A DNA stretch of 64,000 nt from Oryzicola mucosus (lineage in GTDB: Bacteria > Pseudomonadota > Alphaproteobacteria > Rhizobiales > Rhizobiaceae). Of this stretch, positions 34,023 through 43,088 are shown one piece after another. The DNA lies in assembly GCF_014534685.1 (NCBI RefSeq), contig NZ_JACVVX010000002.1, positions 1 to 64,000 of the forward strand, written 5' to 3'. A model generated the notes under the pieces. It was not told the origin of the DNA. It saw nothing but the letters and a program-made list of their open reading frames with translations, and ran no database searches. The stretch's first letter is position 1. Each line of letters begins with the position of its first letter. Both the position numbers and the translations under genes were made by a program.

Positions 34023-35498
34023 ATGGTTGAAGTGCGCTCCCACATCCGCTTCCTGCTCAACGGCGATGACATCACCCTGTCAGATGTTAAGCCGGATGAG
34101 ACGCTGCTCGATTACCTTCGCCTGCGCAGGTCGCTGCGCGGCAGCAAGGAAGGCTGCGCGGAGGGCGATTGCGGCGCCTGCACGGTGCTGGTGGGGCGGC
34201 TATCCGGTGGCGGCCTCGTTTATGAAAGCGTCAATGGCTGCATCCGCTTCCTCGCTTCGCTCGAGGGCTGCCATGTGGTGACCGTCGAACACCTCAACGG
34301 CCAGGGCGATTCACTGCACCCGGTGCAGCAGGCGATGGTGGATTTTCATGGCTCGCAATGCGGCTTCTGCACGCCGGGTTTCGTCATGTCGCTGTATTCG
34401 CTGTGGATGCGCACGCCGGAGCCTTCGGATGCGGCCATCGAAAAGGCGCTGCAAGGCAATCTCTGCCGCTGCACCGGCTACGAGGCCATCATCCGCGCAG
34501 CCCGCGCCATCTCCAGCTATGGCAAGTCGGCGAACGACCCATTGGCCCTCGAACGTGCAGCAATTACCGCGCGGCTGTCCGCCCTGCGCGACGGCGCCCG
34601 GGTCGAGATCGGCTCCGGCAAGGAGCGGCTGGTCATCCCCGCCGATGTCGACGACCTCGCCGACATCCTCGTCACCTCGCCGAACGCTACCATCGTCTCG
34701 GGTTCGACCGATGTCGGTCTGTGGGTGACCAAATTCATGCGGGACATCGCGCCGGCGGTGTTCATCGGCAATCTCGAAGGCCTGCGCATCATCAGCGAGA
34801 CGGATGGCGTCCTCAGCATCGGCGCGGGCGTCAGCTACACCGAGGCTCATGCCGTCTTGTCGCGGCATGTTCCGGCGCTGGGCGCGCTGATCGACCGCAT
34901 CGGCGGCGAGCAGGTGCGCAATATGGGCACCATCGGCGGCAACATTGCCAACGGCTCGCCTATCGGCGATACGCCGCCGCCGCTCATCGCGCTCGGGGCC
35001 TCCGTCACCCTGCGCAAGGGTGGCGAACGCCGGACGCTCGATCTGGAGGACTTCTTCATCGCCTATGGCAAGCAGGATCGGGCGCCTGGCGAGTTCGTCG
35101 AGGCTGTGCATGTGCCGCTGCCGGGCGCGGAGGTGAAGTTCGCAGCCTACAAGGTCACCAAGCGGCGCGACGAGGATATCACCTCCACCCTCGGTGCCTT
35201 CCGGCTCGAACTGGCTCATGACGGCACGGTGGCGGCGATCCGTATCGCCTATGGCGGTATGGCGGCGACGCCGAAGCGCGCCAGGGCAGTCGAGGCGGCG
35301 CTGCTCGGCAAGCCTTGGACGGAAGAGACCGTGGAAGCGGCGCTGGCCGCCTATGCCGAGGATTTCACGCCTCTGACCGATATGCGCGCCTCCGCTGAAT
35401 ACCGCGCGCTGGCCGGGCGCAATCTTCTGCTTCGCTTTTTTGCCGAGACGACAGGGTTCGCCGGGCCGTTGACGATCTCCAGATACAAGGCGGCATGA
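34023..35498 (+). CDS. xdhA: xanthine dehydrogenase small subunit (FeS/FAD)
   Basis: A 491-residue subunit. Residues 1-165 hold two [2Fe-2S] clusters: GCAEGDCGACTVLV gives the plant-type set, and CGFCTPGF with CRCTGY gives the second. Residues 190-360 are the FAD domain (VSGSTDVGLWVTK, then GTIGGNIANGSPIGDTPP). The C-terminal CO-dehydrogenase flavoprotein domain follows. With XdhB it oxidises hypoxanthine and xanthine to urate using NAD. A palindromic repeat separates it from xdhB. Confidence 0.95.
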   Translation: MVEVRSHIRFLLNGDDITLSDVKPDETLLDYLRLRRSLRGSKEGCAEGDCGACTVLVGRLSGGGLVYESVNGCIRFLASLEGCHVVTVEHLNGQGDSLHPVQQAMVDFHGSQCGFCTPGFVMSLYSLWMRTPEPSDAAIEKALQGNLCRCTGYEAIIRAARAISSYGKSANDPLALERAAITARLSALRDGARVEIGSGKERLVIPADVDDLADILVTSPNATIVSGSTDVGLWVTKFMRDIAPAVFIGNLEGLRIISETDGVLSIGAGVSYTEAHAVLSRHVPALGALIDRIGGEQVRNMGTIGGNIANGSPIGDTPPPLIALGASVTLRKGGERRTLDLEDFFIAYGKQDRAPGEFVEAVHVPLPGAEVKFAAYKVTKRRDEDITSTLGAFRLELAHDGTVAAIRIAYGGMAATPKRARAVEAALLGKPWTEETVEAALAAYAEDFTPLTDMRASAEYRALAGRNLLLRFFAETTGFAGPLTISRYKAA

Positions 35499-35510
35499 TG
35501 GGCCATTTTT

Positions 35511-35669
35511 CACCCCCCTCTGTCCTGCCGGACATCTCCCCCTCAAGGGGGGAGATTGGCAACTTCGATGCTTCGCCTCAATCGTTGACGCGGGAGATTG
35601 GGGAAAGCGGTCGATATAGCTCGATCTCCCCCCTTGAGGGGGAGATGTCCGGCAGGACAGAGGGGGGTG
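35511..35669. repeat. palindromic intergenic repeat, type B, between xdhA and xdhB
   Basis: CACCCCCCTCTGTCC opens the element and GGACAGAGGGGGGTG closes it. The inverted arms run for about 31 bases through TGCCGGACATCTCCCCC. A second inner inverted set (GGGGGGAGATTG/GATCTCCCCCC) flanks a variable centre. A sister copy is at 38093-38249. It lies inside the xdh operon. Confidence 0.88.
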
Positions 35670-35688
35670 CCTCGTGGGGGATGCCTGC

Positions 35689-38055
35689 ATGAACCACACC
35701 CCCGATCTCAAGGCCGCTGCGATCAAAGGCGGTGTCGCCACCGACCAGCGCCACGATTCCGCGCACAAGCATGTCAGCGGCACGGCGGTCTATATCGACG
35801 ACATGCCCGAGCCGGCCGGCACGCTGCATGGCTGCCTCGGACTTGCGGATATCGCGCATGGCACGATCACAGCGATGGATCTGTCGGCGGTGCGCGTTGC
35901 CCCCGGCGTCGTCGCGGTGCTGACCGGCGCCGATGTGCCCGGCGAAAACGACATCTCGCCGACCGGTCGCCATGACGAGCCGATCCTGACCGACACGCTG
36001 GTGCAATTTCACGGCCAGCCGATCTTTGCCGTCATCGCCGAAACGCGCGAGGCCGCGCGTCGCGCCTGCCGTCTGGCCAAGGTGGAATACGACGCGCTGC
36101 CCTTCGTCACCGACATCGGCGCGCTCGATCCGCTCAACGACAAGCTCGTCACGCCGCCGCTGACGCTGAAGCGCGGCGATGCGGCTGATGCGATTGCCGC
36201 CGCACCGCGCAGAGTGAGCGGCAGAATGCGGATCGGCGGACAGGATCATTTCTATCTCGAAGGCCACATCGCCCTCGCCATTCCCGGTGAGGATCAGGAC
36301 GTCACCGTCTATTCCTCCACCCAGCATCCCAGCGAAGTGCAGCATATGGTGTCGCATGCGCTGGGCGTTCCCAGCCACGCGGTGACGGTGGAAATCCGCC
36401 GCATGGGCGGCGGGTTCGGCGGCAAGGAAACCCAGTCCAACCAGTTCGCCGCCATCGCCGCCATCGCTGCCAAGAAGCTCAACCGAGCGGTGAAGATCCG
36501 GCCCGACCGCGATGACGACATGACGGCGACAGGCAAGCGGCATGATTTCCTGGTCGACTACGAGGTCGGCTTTGACGACGAGGGCAATATTCTCGGCGTC
36601 GACCTGGTCTATGCCGCGCGCTGCGGCTTCTCCTCCGATCTCTCCGGGCCGGTGACGGACCGCGCGCTGTTTCATTGCGACAACGCCTATTTCTGGCCCG
36701 CCGTGAAGGCGGTGTCGGCGCCGCTCTACACCAACACCGTATCCAATACGGCGTTTCGCGGCTTTGGCGGGCCGCAGGGCATGATCGGGGCCGAACGCGT
36801 CATCGATGAGGTGGCCTTTGCTGTCGGCAAGGACCCGCTCGAAATCCGCAAGCTGAATTTTTACGGCCCAAATGGCGATAAGAATGGTGACAGAAACGTC
36901 ACGCCCTACCATCAGACGGTGGAGGACAACATCGTCCACCGCATCGTCGCCGAGCTGGAAGAGAGCGCCGACTATGCGCGCCGCCGCCGCCAGATCGCGG
37001 CTTTCAACGCCAACAGCCGCTTCATCAAGCGCGGGCTGGCGCTGACGCCGGTCAAGTTCGGCATCTCGTTCACCGCCACGCATTACAACCAGGCCGGCGC
37101 GCTGGTGCATGTCTATACCGACGGTTCGGTGCACCTGAACCATGGCGGCACCGAAATGGGGCAGGGCCTCTATGTCAAGGTAGCCCAAGTGGTGGCCGAG
37201 GAGTTCCAGATCGACATCGACCAGGTCAAGATCACCGCAACCACCACCGGCAAGGTGCCGAACACCTCTGCTACCGCCGCCTCCTCGGGCTCGGACCTCA
37301 ACGGCATGGCAGCGCAGAACGCGGCGCGGCAGATCAAGGATCGGCTGGTCGATTTCGCCGCCGACAAGTTCCAGGTCGCCGCCGACCAGATCGTCTTCCT
37401 GCCCAACCGCGTGCGCATCGGCAATCAGGAAATCGCCTTCGCCGATCTGGTCAAGATGGCCTATTTCGCCCGCATCCAGCTGTCGGCGGCGGGCTTCTAC
37501 AAGACGCCGAAGATCCATTGGGACCGCGACAAGGGCGAGGGACATCCGTTCTATTATTTCGCCTACGGCGCATCGTGCTCGGAAGTCTCGGTCGATACGC
37601 TGACAGGCGAATATGTCGTCGAGCGTACCGATATCCTGCACGAGACCGGCCGCTCGCTGAACCGCGCCATCGATCTCGGCCAGATCGAGGGCGGTTTCAT
37701 CCAGGGCATGGGCTGGCTGACGACGGAGGAGCTGTGGTGGGACGACAAGGGGCGGTTGCGCACGCACGCGCCCTCGACCTACAAGATTCCGCTGGCGTCG
37801 GACCGGCCGAAGATTTTCAACGTCACGCTGGCCGATTGGCCAGAGGCGTTCGAGCCCACCATCCACCGCTCCAAGGCCGTCGGCGAACCGCCCTTCATGC
37901 TCGGCATGTCGGTGTTTCACGCGCTGTCGGATGCGGTCGCGAGTGTGGCCGACCACCGCATCTGCCCGCGCCTCGATGCCCCCGCCACCCCCGAACGCGT
38001 GCTGATGGCGATGGAAAGGTTGAAGGGCGAGGTGGCCGGTGTTTCGAAGAGATGA
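35689..38055 (+). CDS. xdhB: xanthine dehydrogenase molybdopterin-binding subunit
   Basis: A 788-residue molybdenum subunit. It shows HDSAHKHVSGTAVYIDDMPE at the start, FYLEGHIALAIPGED, the glycine-rich GGGFGGKETQ loop, FRGFGGPQGMIGAE, and the C-terminal VGEPPFMLGMSVF with the catalytic-Glu region GEPP. The start at ATG 35689 is preferred; GTG at 35674 is possible. It binds the Mo cofactor and hydroxylates the purine. Expression must cross a palindromic repeat between xdhA and this gene. Confidence 0.95.
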   Translation: MNHTPDLKAAAIKGGVATDQRHDSAHKHVSGTAVYIDDMPEPAGTLHGCLGLADIAHGTITAMDLSAVRVAPGVVAVLTGADVPGENDISPTGRHDEPILTDTLVQFHGQPIFAVIAETREAARRACRLAKVEYDALPFVTDIGALDPLNDKLVTPPLTLKRGDAADAIAAAPRRVSGRMRIGGQDHFYLEGHIALAIPGEDQDVTVYSSTQHPSEVQHMVSHALGVPSHAVTVEIRRMGGGFGGKETQSNQFAAIAAIAAKKLNRAVKIRPDRDDDMTATGKRHDFLVDYEVGFDDEGNILGVDLVYAARCGFSSDLSGPVTDRALFHCDNAYFWPAVKAVSAPLYTNTVSNTAFRGFGGPQGMIGAERVIDEVAFAVGKDPLEIRKLNFYGPNGDKNGDRNVTPYHQTVEDNIVHRIVAELEESADYARRRRQIAAFNANSRFIKRGLALTPVKFGISFTATHYNQAGALVHVYTDGSVHLNHGGTEMGQGLYVKVAQVVAEEFQIDIDQVKITATTTGKVPNTSATAASSGSDLNGMAAQNAARQIKDRLVDFAADKFQVAADQIVFLPNRVRIGNQEIAFADLVKMAYFARIQLSAAGFYKTPKIHWDRDKGEGHPFYYFAYGASCSEVSVDTLTGEYVVERTDILHETGRSLNRAIDLGQIEGGFIQGMGWLTTEELWWDDKGRLRTHAPSTYKIPLASDRPKIFNVTLADWPEAFEPTIHRSKAVGEPPFMLGMSVFHALSDAVASVADHRICPRLDAPATPERVLMAMERLKGEVAGVSKR

Positions 38056-38092
38056 TCTTTAAAGTGATATCGGCCAGGCCGGTGCTTTATGG

Positions 38093-38249
38093 CGCCCCCC
38101 TCTGTCCTGCCGGACATCTCCCCCGCAAGGGGGGAGATTGGATGTCGCCTTGGCTTTCGCCAATCGCAGACGTTGCAGAAAAGACGGGGAGCGTGAAGCA
38201 GCTAATCTCCCCCCTTGCGGGGGAGATGTCCGGCAGGACAGAGGGGGGC
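38093..38249. repeat. palindromic intergenic repeat, type B, between xdhB and xdhC
   Basis: GCCCCCCTCTGTCC opens and GGACAGAGGGGGGC closes; the arms continue through TGCCGGACATCTCCCCC. The centre differs from the copy at 35511-35669, but the arms are nearly identical. Confidence 0.88.
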
Positions 38250-38299
38250 AACGTCGAGCACCGGGCTTTACCAAGCTGCTCATCCTGGCGGTCTGCCTG

Positions 38300-39244
38300 A
38301 TGACTTCACCTGCAAAATCCCTCCGCGCCTTTCTCGACGTCTCTCCCTCCACTGCCCTTGTTCAAGTGACTGAGGCCCAAGGCTCCACGCCGCGCGAGCA
38401 GGGCGCCTGGATGCTGGTCTCGCCGGCGGCGATTTACGGCACCATCGGCGGCGGGCAGCTCGAGTTCATGGCGATCGACAGAGCGCGGGAGATGCTGGCG
38501 GACGCCTTACCTTCCCCCTTGTGGGGAGGGTCGACGCGTAGCGTCGGGTTGGGGGTGTTTGATAAACCAGAACCCCCACCCCGTCTCGCATCCTCCGCTG
38601 CGCTACGGATGCTCTCCGATCCTCCCCTCAAGGGGGAGGGTAAAGGTGGGCCGCTCACCCTCGACATTCCCCTCGGCCCGGAGATCGGCCAGTGTTGCGG
38701 CGGGCGCGTGCTTCTCACCATTCGGCTGTGCGACGACGAGCTGCGCGCCGGCCTGATCACCGAAGCGGAAGTGGAGGACGAGGCGCGCCCGCGCATCCTT
38801 GTTTTCGGCGGCGGGCATGTCGGGCAGGCGCTGGCCTTGGCCTTTGCCCTGCTGCCGGTGCATGTCGTGCTGGTCGAAACGCGGGCCGACGCGCTGGAGG
38901 GCATGCCCGCAGCCGTCGAAACGCGGCTGACCGCCGTGCCGGAGGCCGAGGTGCGCGATGCACCGCAGGGGGCTGCCTATGTCGTGCTGACCCACGACCA
39001 CGCGCTTGACTTCCTGATCGTCGCAGAAGCGTTGAAGCGGCTGGATGCCTGCTATGTCGGCATGATCGGGTCGAAGACCAAGAAGGCGACGTTCAAAAGC
39101 TGGTATCTCAAAACAGCGGGCGGCGACGAAGCTGCTTTTGCGCGCCTCGTCTCGCCCATCGGCGGAAATGCGGTCAATGATAAGCGGCCGGCGGTCATCG
39201 CCGCGCTGGCCGCTGCCGAGATCATGACGGCGCTCTCGCGCTGA
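38300..39244 (+). CDS. xdhC: xanthine dehydrogenase accessory protein XdhC with repeat-encoded insert
   Basis: A 314-residue protein that supports insertion of sulfurated Mo cofactor into XdhB. The N-terminal domain has EAQGSTPREQGAWMLVS and GTIGGGQLEF. The conserved middle motif LGPEIGQCCGGRVLL carries two cysteines, and the C-terminal Rossmann domain has VFGGGHVGQALAL and MIGSKTKKATF. Between AREMLADA and LDIPLGPE, about 46-50 residues (LPSPLWGGSTRSVGL and onward) come from a palindromic repeat at 38508-38645 that stays in frame. Relatives join these parts almost directly. The protein may still fold because the insert is at a surface loop between motifs. The start at 38300 was chosen because upstream codons lie in the preceding repeat. 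Confidence 0.9.
   Translation: MTSPAKSLRAFLDVSPSTALVQVTEAQGSTPREQGAWMLVSPAAIYGTIGGGQLEFMAIDRAREMLADALPSPLWGGSTRSVGLGVFDKPEPPPRLASSAALRMLSDPPLKGEGKGGPLTLDIPLGPEIGQCCGGRVLLTIRLCDDELRAGLITEAEVEDEARPRILVFGGGHVGQALALAFALLPVHVVLVETRADALEGMPAAVETRLTAVPEAEVRDAPQGAAYVVLTHDHALDFLIVAEALKRLDACYVGMIGSKTKKATFKSWYLKTAGGDEAAFARLVSPIGGNAVNDKRPAVIAALAAAEIMTALSR
38508..38645. repeat. palindromic repeat, type C, inside xdhC
   Basis: The left arm TTACCTTCCCCCTTGTGGGG and right arm CCCCTCAAGGGGGAGGGTAAA are imperfect inverted copies. A related copy is at 46279-46418. The xdhC frame reads through it without a stop. Confidence 0.85.
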
Positions 39245-39247
39245 CGG

Positions 39248-39736
39248 TCATTCCTTTTCCTGGATATGCGCTTCCAGGAACCACAACGACTTGTCGAGCG
39301 AGCGCGAATAGGCGGTGAAGATGTCGGCGGTATCAGCGTCGCCCGCCTCGTCGGCTTCGTCGATGGCCTTGCGCGCGTTGTTCGCTGATGTCGCATAGGC
39401 GTCGATCAGCGCGTGGATGTGGTCGACCGTCTTGTAGATGTCGGTGGGGTAGGGCTTCAGGCTCGAGGCTTCCTCAACCACTTGCGTGGTGCCGAGAGCC
39501 GTGCCGCCGAGCTGCACGGCGCGTTCGGCTATCGTGTCGACATGGTTGTCCAGATCCTTACGGAAGCCGTCCAGCATCTCGTGCACTGCGATGAAATGCG
39601 GACCCTTGATGTTCCAGTGCGCCTGCTTGGTGATGAGAGCGAGATCGATTGCGTCGGCCAGCCGCGCATTCAGGAGTTCGATCGATGCCTTCTTCGCATT
39701 CGAAGGCACGTCGTTGCGCGTTTCATGGTTTTTCAT
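39248..39736 (-). CDS. dps: Dps-family DNA-protection ferritin
   Basis: A 162-residue ferritin-like protein. The ferroxidase ligands are visible in [20 protein letters not shown] and [18 protein letters not shown]. The C-terminal helix ends [17 protein letters not shown]. Dps stores iron as ferric mineral using hydrogen peroxide and coats DNA under starvation. The start at 39736 has GGAG upstream. Convergent with xdhC, with 3 bases between stops. It may limit damage from peroxide made by xanthine oxidation, but that is inference. Confidence 0.93.
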   Translation of the reverse strand: MKNHETRNDVPSNAKKASIELLNARLADAIDLALITKQAHWNIKGPHFIAVHEMLDGFRKDLDNHVDTIAERAVQLGGTALGTTQVVEEASSLKPYPTDIYKTVDHIHALIDAYATSANNARKAIDEADEAGDADTADIFTAYSRSLDKSLWFLEAHIQEKE

Positions 39737-39949
39737 AGAGATGGCTCCTTGGTCGCGTATGGGATCGCTTGAAGACAGCGCGCTCGGCGGCGCTGCTGCA
39801 CAGACTATGCAATAATTGGTTCCCTTGCAGCGCGGTTCCAGTGCCCAAGATGGATTATTTTGGACGTCGCTTCGCACGGCCCGACCGGTATTCCGTCTTG
39901 CGAACCGACCCTGTCTGGACCATCTTCACCGCATCCGGAGGAGGATGAG

Positions 39950-40624
39950 ATGGTTTTGCGGCTGTACTCCCACCCGCTTTCTTCGTTCAGTCATAAGGTG
40001 CTTATCCCGCTTTACGAGAACGACACGCCGTTCGAGCCAATCGTGGTCGATTTCGGCGATCCCGCCTCCCTCGCCGCCTTCAAGGCGGTGTGGCCGATGG
40101 GGAAAATGCCGGCATTGGTCGATACCGACCGTGGCGAAACGGTTGCCGAATCCAGCATCGTCATCGAATATCTCGACCGGCACCATCGCGGTGCGGTCCG
40201 CTTCCTGCCGGACGATCCGGACCTTGCCAGGAAAGCGCGGTTCTGGGACCGCTTCTTCGATTTCCATGTCCATATTCTTATGCAGCAGATCGTCGGTGAC
40301 AGGCTGCGGCCGGAAGGCAAGAGCGACCCGACCGGCGTCGAGAAGGCGCGTCGCCTGCTGCGCGATGCCTACGGTGTCATCGAGACCCGGATGGCAGGGC
40401 GGACATGGGCGATGGGCGACACGTTCGGCATTGCCGACTGCTCGGCCGCGCCCGCCTTGTTCTACGCCGATACCGCCGAGCCGATCGGAGACCAGTTTCC
40501 GGAGACGAAAGCCTATCTGCTGCGGCTTTGCGCCCGGCCTTCCTATCGCCGCGTGCTGAAGGAAGCGAGGCCCTATTTCCGGTATTTCCCGCTCGAAAAG
40601 AAGCCTGTCATTCCAGAAGCGTGA
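39950..40624 (+). CDS. glutathione S-transferase family protein
   Basis: A 224-residue GST. The thioredoxin-like domain starts LRLYSHPLSSFSHKVLIPLY, with VWPMGKMPALVDTDRGETV and ESSIVIEYLDRHH for glutathione binding. The helical domain has TFGIADCSAAPALFYAD. The start at 39950 follows GGAGGAGGATGAG. The substrate is unknown. It converges on a LysR gene with 3 bases between stops. Confidence 0.9.
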   Translation: MVLRLYSHPLSSFSHKVLIPLYENDTPFEPIVVDFGDPASLAAFKAVWPMGKMPALVDTDRGETVAESSIVIEYLDRHHRGAVRFLPDDPDLARKARFWDRFFDFHVHILMQQIVGDRLRPEGKSDPTGVEKARRLLRDAYGVIETRMAGRTWAMGDTFGIADCSAAPALFYADTAEPIGDQFPETKAYLLRLCARPSYRRVLKEARPYFRYFPLEKKPVIPEA

Positions 40625-40627
40625 CGT

Positions 40628-41548
40628 TCAGCGTCCCGCCAGCGTCTCGCGGATGACGCGCTGGCAGCGCTCGGCCATGTAGTCGAGGAACAGGCGGACC
40701 TTGGGGTCCTGCAGCTTGCGATGCGGATAGACAGCGGCAAGCTGGATCGGTGTCGGCGGATGGTCCGGCAAGATGATTTTCAGCCGCCAGTCCCGGATGA
40801 AGGGCTCGACCTCGAAACGCGGCTTGTTGATGATGCCGCGCCCCGACAGCGCCCAGCCGGTCAGCACGTCGCCATCGTCGGAATCGAACGGCCCGCGCAC
40901 ATCGTATTTCGCCGCCACGCCATTGGTCTGCAGCAGCCAGTAGAACTCGCGCATGCCGGGATAGCGCAGAAGCAGACAGTCGTGGCGCTGGCTGATGAGC
41001 TCCTGCGGCGTCTTCGGCTCACCGCGCCGTTCGAGATATTTCGGCGAGGCTACAAGCACGCGTTCGCAGTCCAGGATACCGCGCATCTTCAGGCTGGAAT
41101 CCTCAAGCTGGCCGAGCCGGAAGGCGATGTCGATGCCTTCCTTCATGATGTCGACATTGTGGTCCGACAACCGCAGCCGCACCTCGATGTCCGGGTAGGT
41201 GTCGTGGAATTCGGGAATGCCCGCCGCGATCAGCCGGCGCCCGAGCCCGAGCGGCGCGGTCACCCGGATCGTGCCGCGCGGCTGGCCCGAAAGGGCAGCC
41301 ACCGACGCCTCCGCTTCCGTGACTGCATCCAGCACCTGCTTCGCGCCCGTATAGAAGACCGAGCCGTGCTCGGTCGGCATCAGCTGCCGCGTGGTGCGGT
41401 TGAACAGCCGCACGCCGAGATGTTTTTCCAGTTCCTTGATGCGATTGGACGCGACGGCGGGCGAAATCCGCATGTCGCGGCCCGCGGCCGAAAGATTGCC
41501 AAGCTCCACGACGCGGACGAAAACGGCGATGTTATCGAGATAGGCCAT
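40628..41548 (-). CDS. LysR family transcriptional regulator
   Basis: A 306-residue LysR regulator. The N-terminal helix-turn-helix reads VRVVELGNLSAAGRDMRI followed by SPAVASNRIKELEKHLG. The effector domain begins near residue 90 (PRGTIRVTAPLGLGRRL), as in the CrgA-like branch. Divergent from puuD, with a GCGAAAG/CTTTCGC dyad in the 131-base spacer, so control of puuD is likely. The effector may be urate or another purine, but nothing in the sequence shows it. Confidence 0.9.
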   Translation of the reverse strand: MAYLDNIAVFVRVVELGNLSAAGRDMRISPAVASNRIKELEKHLGVRLFNRTTRQLMPTEHGSVFYTGAKQVLDAVTEAEASVAALSGQPRGTIRVTAPLGLGRRLIAAGIPEFHDTYPDIEVRLRLSDHNVDIMKEGIDIAFRLGQLEDSSLKMRGILDCERVLVASPKYLERRGEPKTPQELISQRHDCLLLRYPGMREFYWLLQTNGVAAKYDVRGPFDSDDGDVLTGWALSGRGIINKPRFEVEPFIRDWRLKIILPDHPPTPIQLAAVYPHRKLQDPKVRLFLDYMAERCQRVIRETLAGR

Positions 41549-41612
41549 GCGCTCACTATGCCGGGATATGAGAGATCAGGCTAATATTTTCGCGATTTTT
41601 TTGAAAGTCCTG

Positions 41613-41632
41613 GCGAAAGCAAACCCTTTCGC
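41613..41632. promoter_or_regulatory. candidate operator upstream of puuD
   Basis: GCGAAAG (41613-41619) and CTTTCGC (41626-41632) form a perfect 7-bp inverted repeat around CAAACC, between divergent lysR and puuD. Immediately left, 41600-41609 reads TTTGAAAGTC, also present in the uraH/puuE spacer at 33547-33556. Confidence 0.45.
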
Positions 41633-41679
41633 AACGTGGCGACACCAGTAAGATCAGGAAGAGTGAAAAGGGACGGCGC

Positions 41680-42894
41680 ATGAACGACTACGCGGTGTTG
41701 TGGGACTGGCTGAGCTTCGGCGTGCGCTGGCTGCATGTCGTCACCGGCATTGCCTGGATCGGCTCGTCCTTCTACTTCATCGCGCTCGATCTCGGCCTGC
41801 GCCAACGCCCCGGCATGCCCGCCGGCGCCTATGGCGAAGAGTGGCAGGTGCATGGCGGCGGCTTCTACCACGTCCAGAAATATCTCGTCGCGCCTGCCGA
41901 AATGCCGGACCATTTGACCTGGTTCAAATGGGAGGCCTATTCGACCTGGCTGTCGGGCTTCGCGTTGCTCTGCATCGTCTATTATGCCGGCGCTGATCTG
42001 TTTTTGATCGACCGCAACGTGCTCGATGTTTCCGCGCCTGTCGCCATCGGCATTTCGCTCGCCTCCATCGCGCTGGGCTGGCTGCTCTACGACCTGTTGT
42101 GCAAATCGCCGCTGGGCCAGAACGACACGATCCTGATGCTGGTGCTCTATGCCATCGTCGTCTTCATGGCTTGGGGCTACACGCAGCTGTTCACCGGCCG
42201 CGCGGCCTTCCTGCATCTCGGCGCGTTTACCGCAACGATCATGTCGGCAAATGTCTTCATGGTCATCATCCCGAACCAGAAGATCGTGGTGGCCGACCTG
42301 ATCGCCGGTCGCAAGCCCGACCCGAAATATGGCCGCATCGCCAAGACGCGCTCGCTGCACAACAACTATCTGACATTGCCGGTGCTGTTCTTGATGCTGT
42401 CGAACCACTACCCGCTTGCATTCGGCACCCAGTTCAACTGGGTCATCGCCTCGCTGGTGTTCATCATCGGCGTGCTGATCCGGCATTACTTCAACACGGT
42501 GCACAAGCGCGCCGGCAACCCGCACTGGACCTGGCTGGTCGCGGCCATTCTGTTCGTCGTCATCATGTGGCTGTCGACCGTGCCGAAAATCCTGACCGGC
42601 GAGCCCAAGGTAGCTGAGGCCAACCAGGTCTTCATCGCCTCCAGCCATTTCCCTGCCGTGCGCGACACCGTGCTGGGCCGCTGCTCGATGTGTCATTCGC
42701 CCGAGCCGTTCTATGACGGGGTCACCCACGCGCCCAAGGGCGTGGTGCTCGACACCGATTCGTCAATTGCCGACCATGCGCGCGAAATCTATCTCCAGGC
42801 CGGCCGCAGCCACGCCATGCCGCCCGGCAATGTCACGGCGATTACGCCCGAAGAACGCGCGCTTTTGGTGGCGTGGTTCGAGCAGGCGCGGTAA
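41680..42894 (+). CDS. puuD: membrane urate hydroxylase PuuD with cytochrome c domain
   Basis: A 404-residue protein. Residues 1-300 form about eight membrane helices (WLHVVTGIAWIGSSFYFIAL at the start; FKWEAYSTWLSGFALL; QKIVVADLIAGRKPDPKYG). The C-terminal periplasmic domain has the haem site CSMCH at about residues 330-334 and a distal Met in SHAMPPGN. PuuD is the membrane urate oxidase of bacteria lacking soluble uricase, passing electrons to the respiratory chain rather than making hydrogen peroxide. It makes 5-hydroxyisourate for UraH. Divergent from a LysR regulator. Confidence 0.93.
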   Translation: MNDYAVLWDWLSFGVRWLHVVTGIAWIGSSFYFIALDLGLRQRPGMPAGAYGEEWQVHGGGFYHVQKYLVAPAEMPDHLTWFKWEAYSTWLSGFALLCIVYYAGADLFLIDRNVLDVSAPVAIGISLASIALGWLLYDLLCKSPLGQNDTILMLVLYAIVVFMAWGYTQLFTGRAAFLHLGAFTATIMSANVFMVIIPNQKIVVADLIAGRKPDPKYGRIAKTRSLHNNYLTLPVLFLMLSNHYPLAFGTQFNWVIASLVFIIGVLIRHYFNTVHKRAGNPHWTWLVAAILFVVIMWLSTVPKILTGEPKVAEANQVFIASSHFPAVRDTVLGRCSMCHSPEPFYDGVTHAPKGVVLDTDSSIADHAREIYLQAGRSHAMPPGNVTAITPEERALLVAWFEQAR

Positions 42895-42917
42895 CGAGCG
42901 GTTATGAGAATCGAAAT

Positions 42918-43061
42918 CACCCCCTCACCGGTTTGCTTGGCAAACCACCTCTCCCCCTGCCTGGGGGAGAGGAACCCAAGCTGGAAAAGCGCTGACGCAG
43001 ACGCTGCCTTTCCTCGCCCCTGGGCAGGGGGAGAGGTGGCCCAAAGGGCCGGTGAGGGGGC
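42918..43061. repeat. palindromic intergenic repeat, type A, copy 2
   Basis: A copy of the type A element between puuD and guaD. CCCCTCACCGG and CCACCTCTCCCC on the left pair with GGGGAGAGGTGG and CCGGTGAGGGG on the right. Confidence 0.83.
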
Positions 43062-43088
43062 TTTTTTCCAGTTTGGTGGAGCGTTGCG

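Noticed and set aside
35578-37956. Minus-strand open frame of about 790 codons across xdhB
   Set aside because: It mirrors the xdhB codon pattern, starts in a palindromic repeat and has no recognisable domain.
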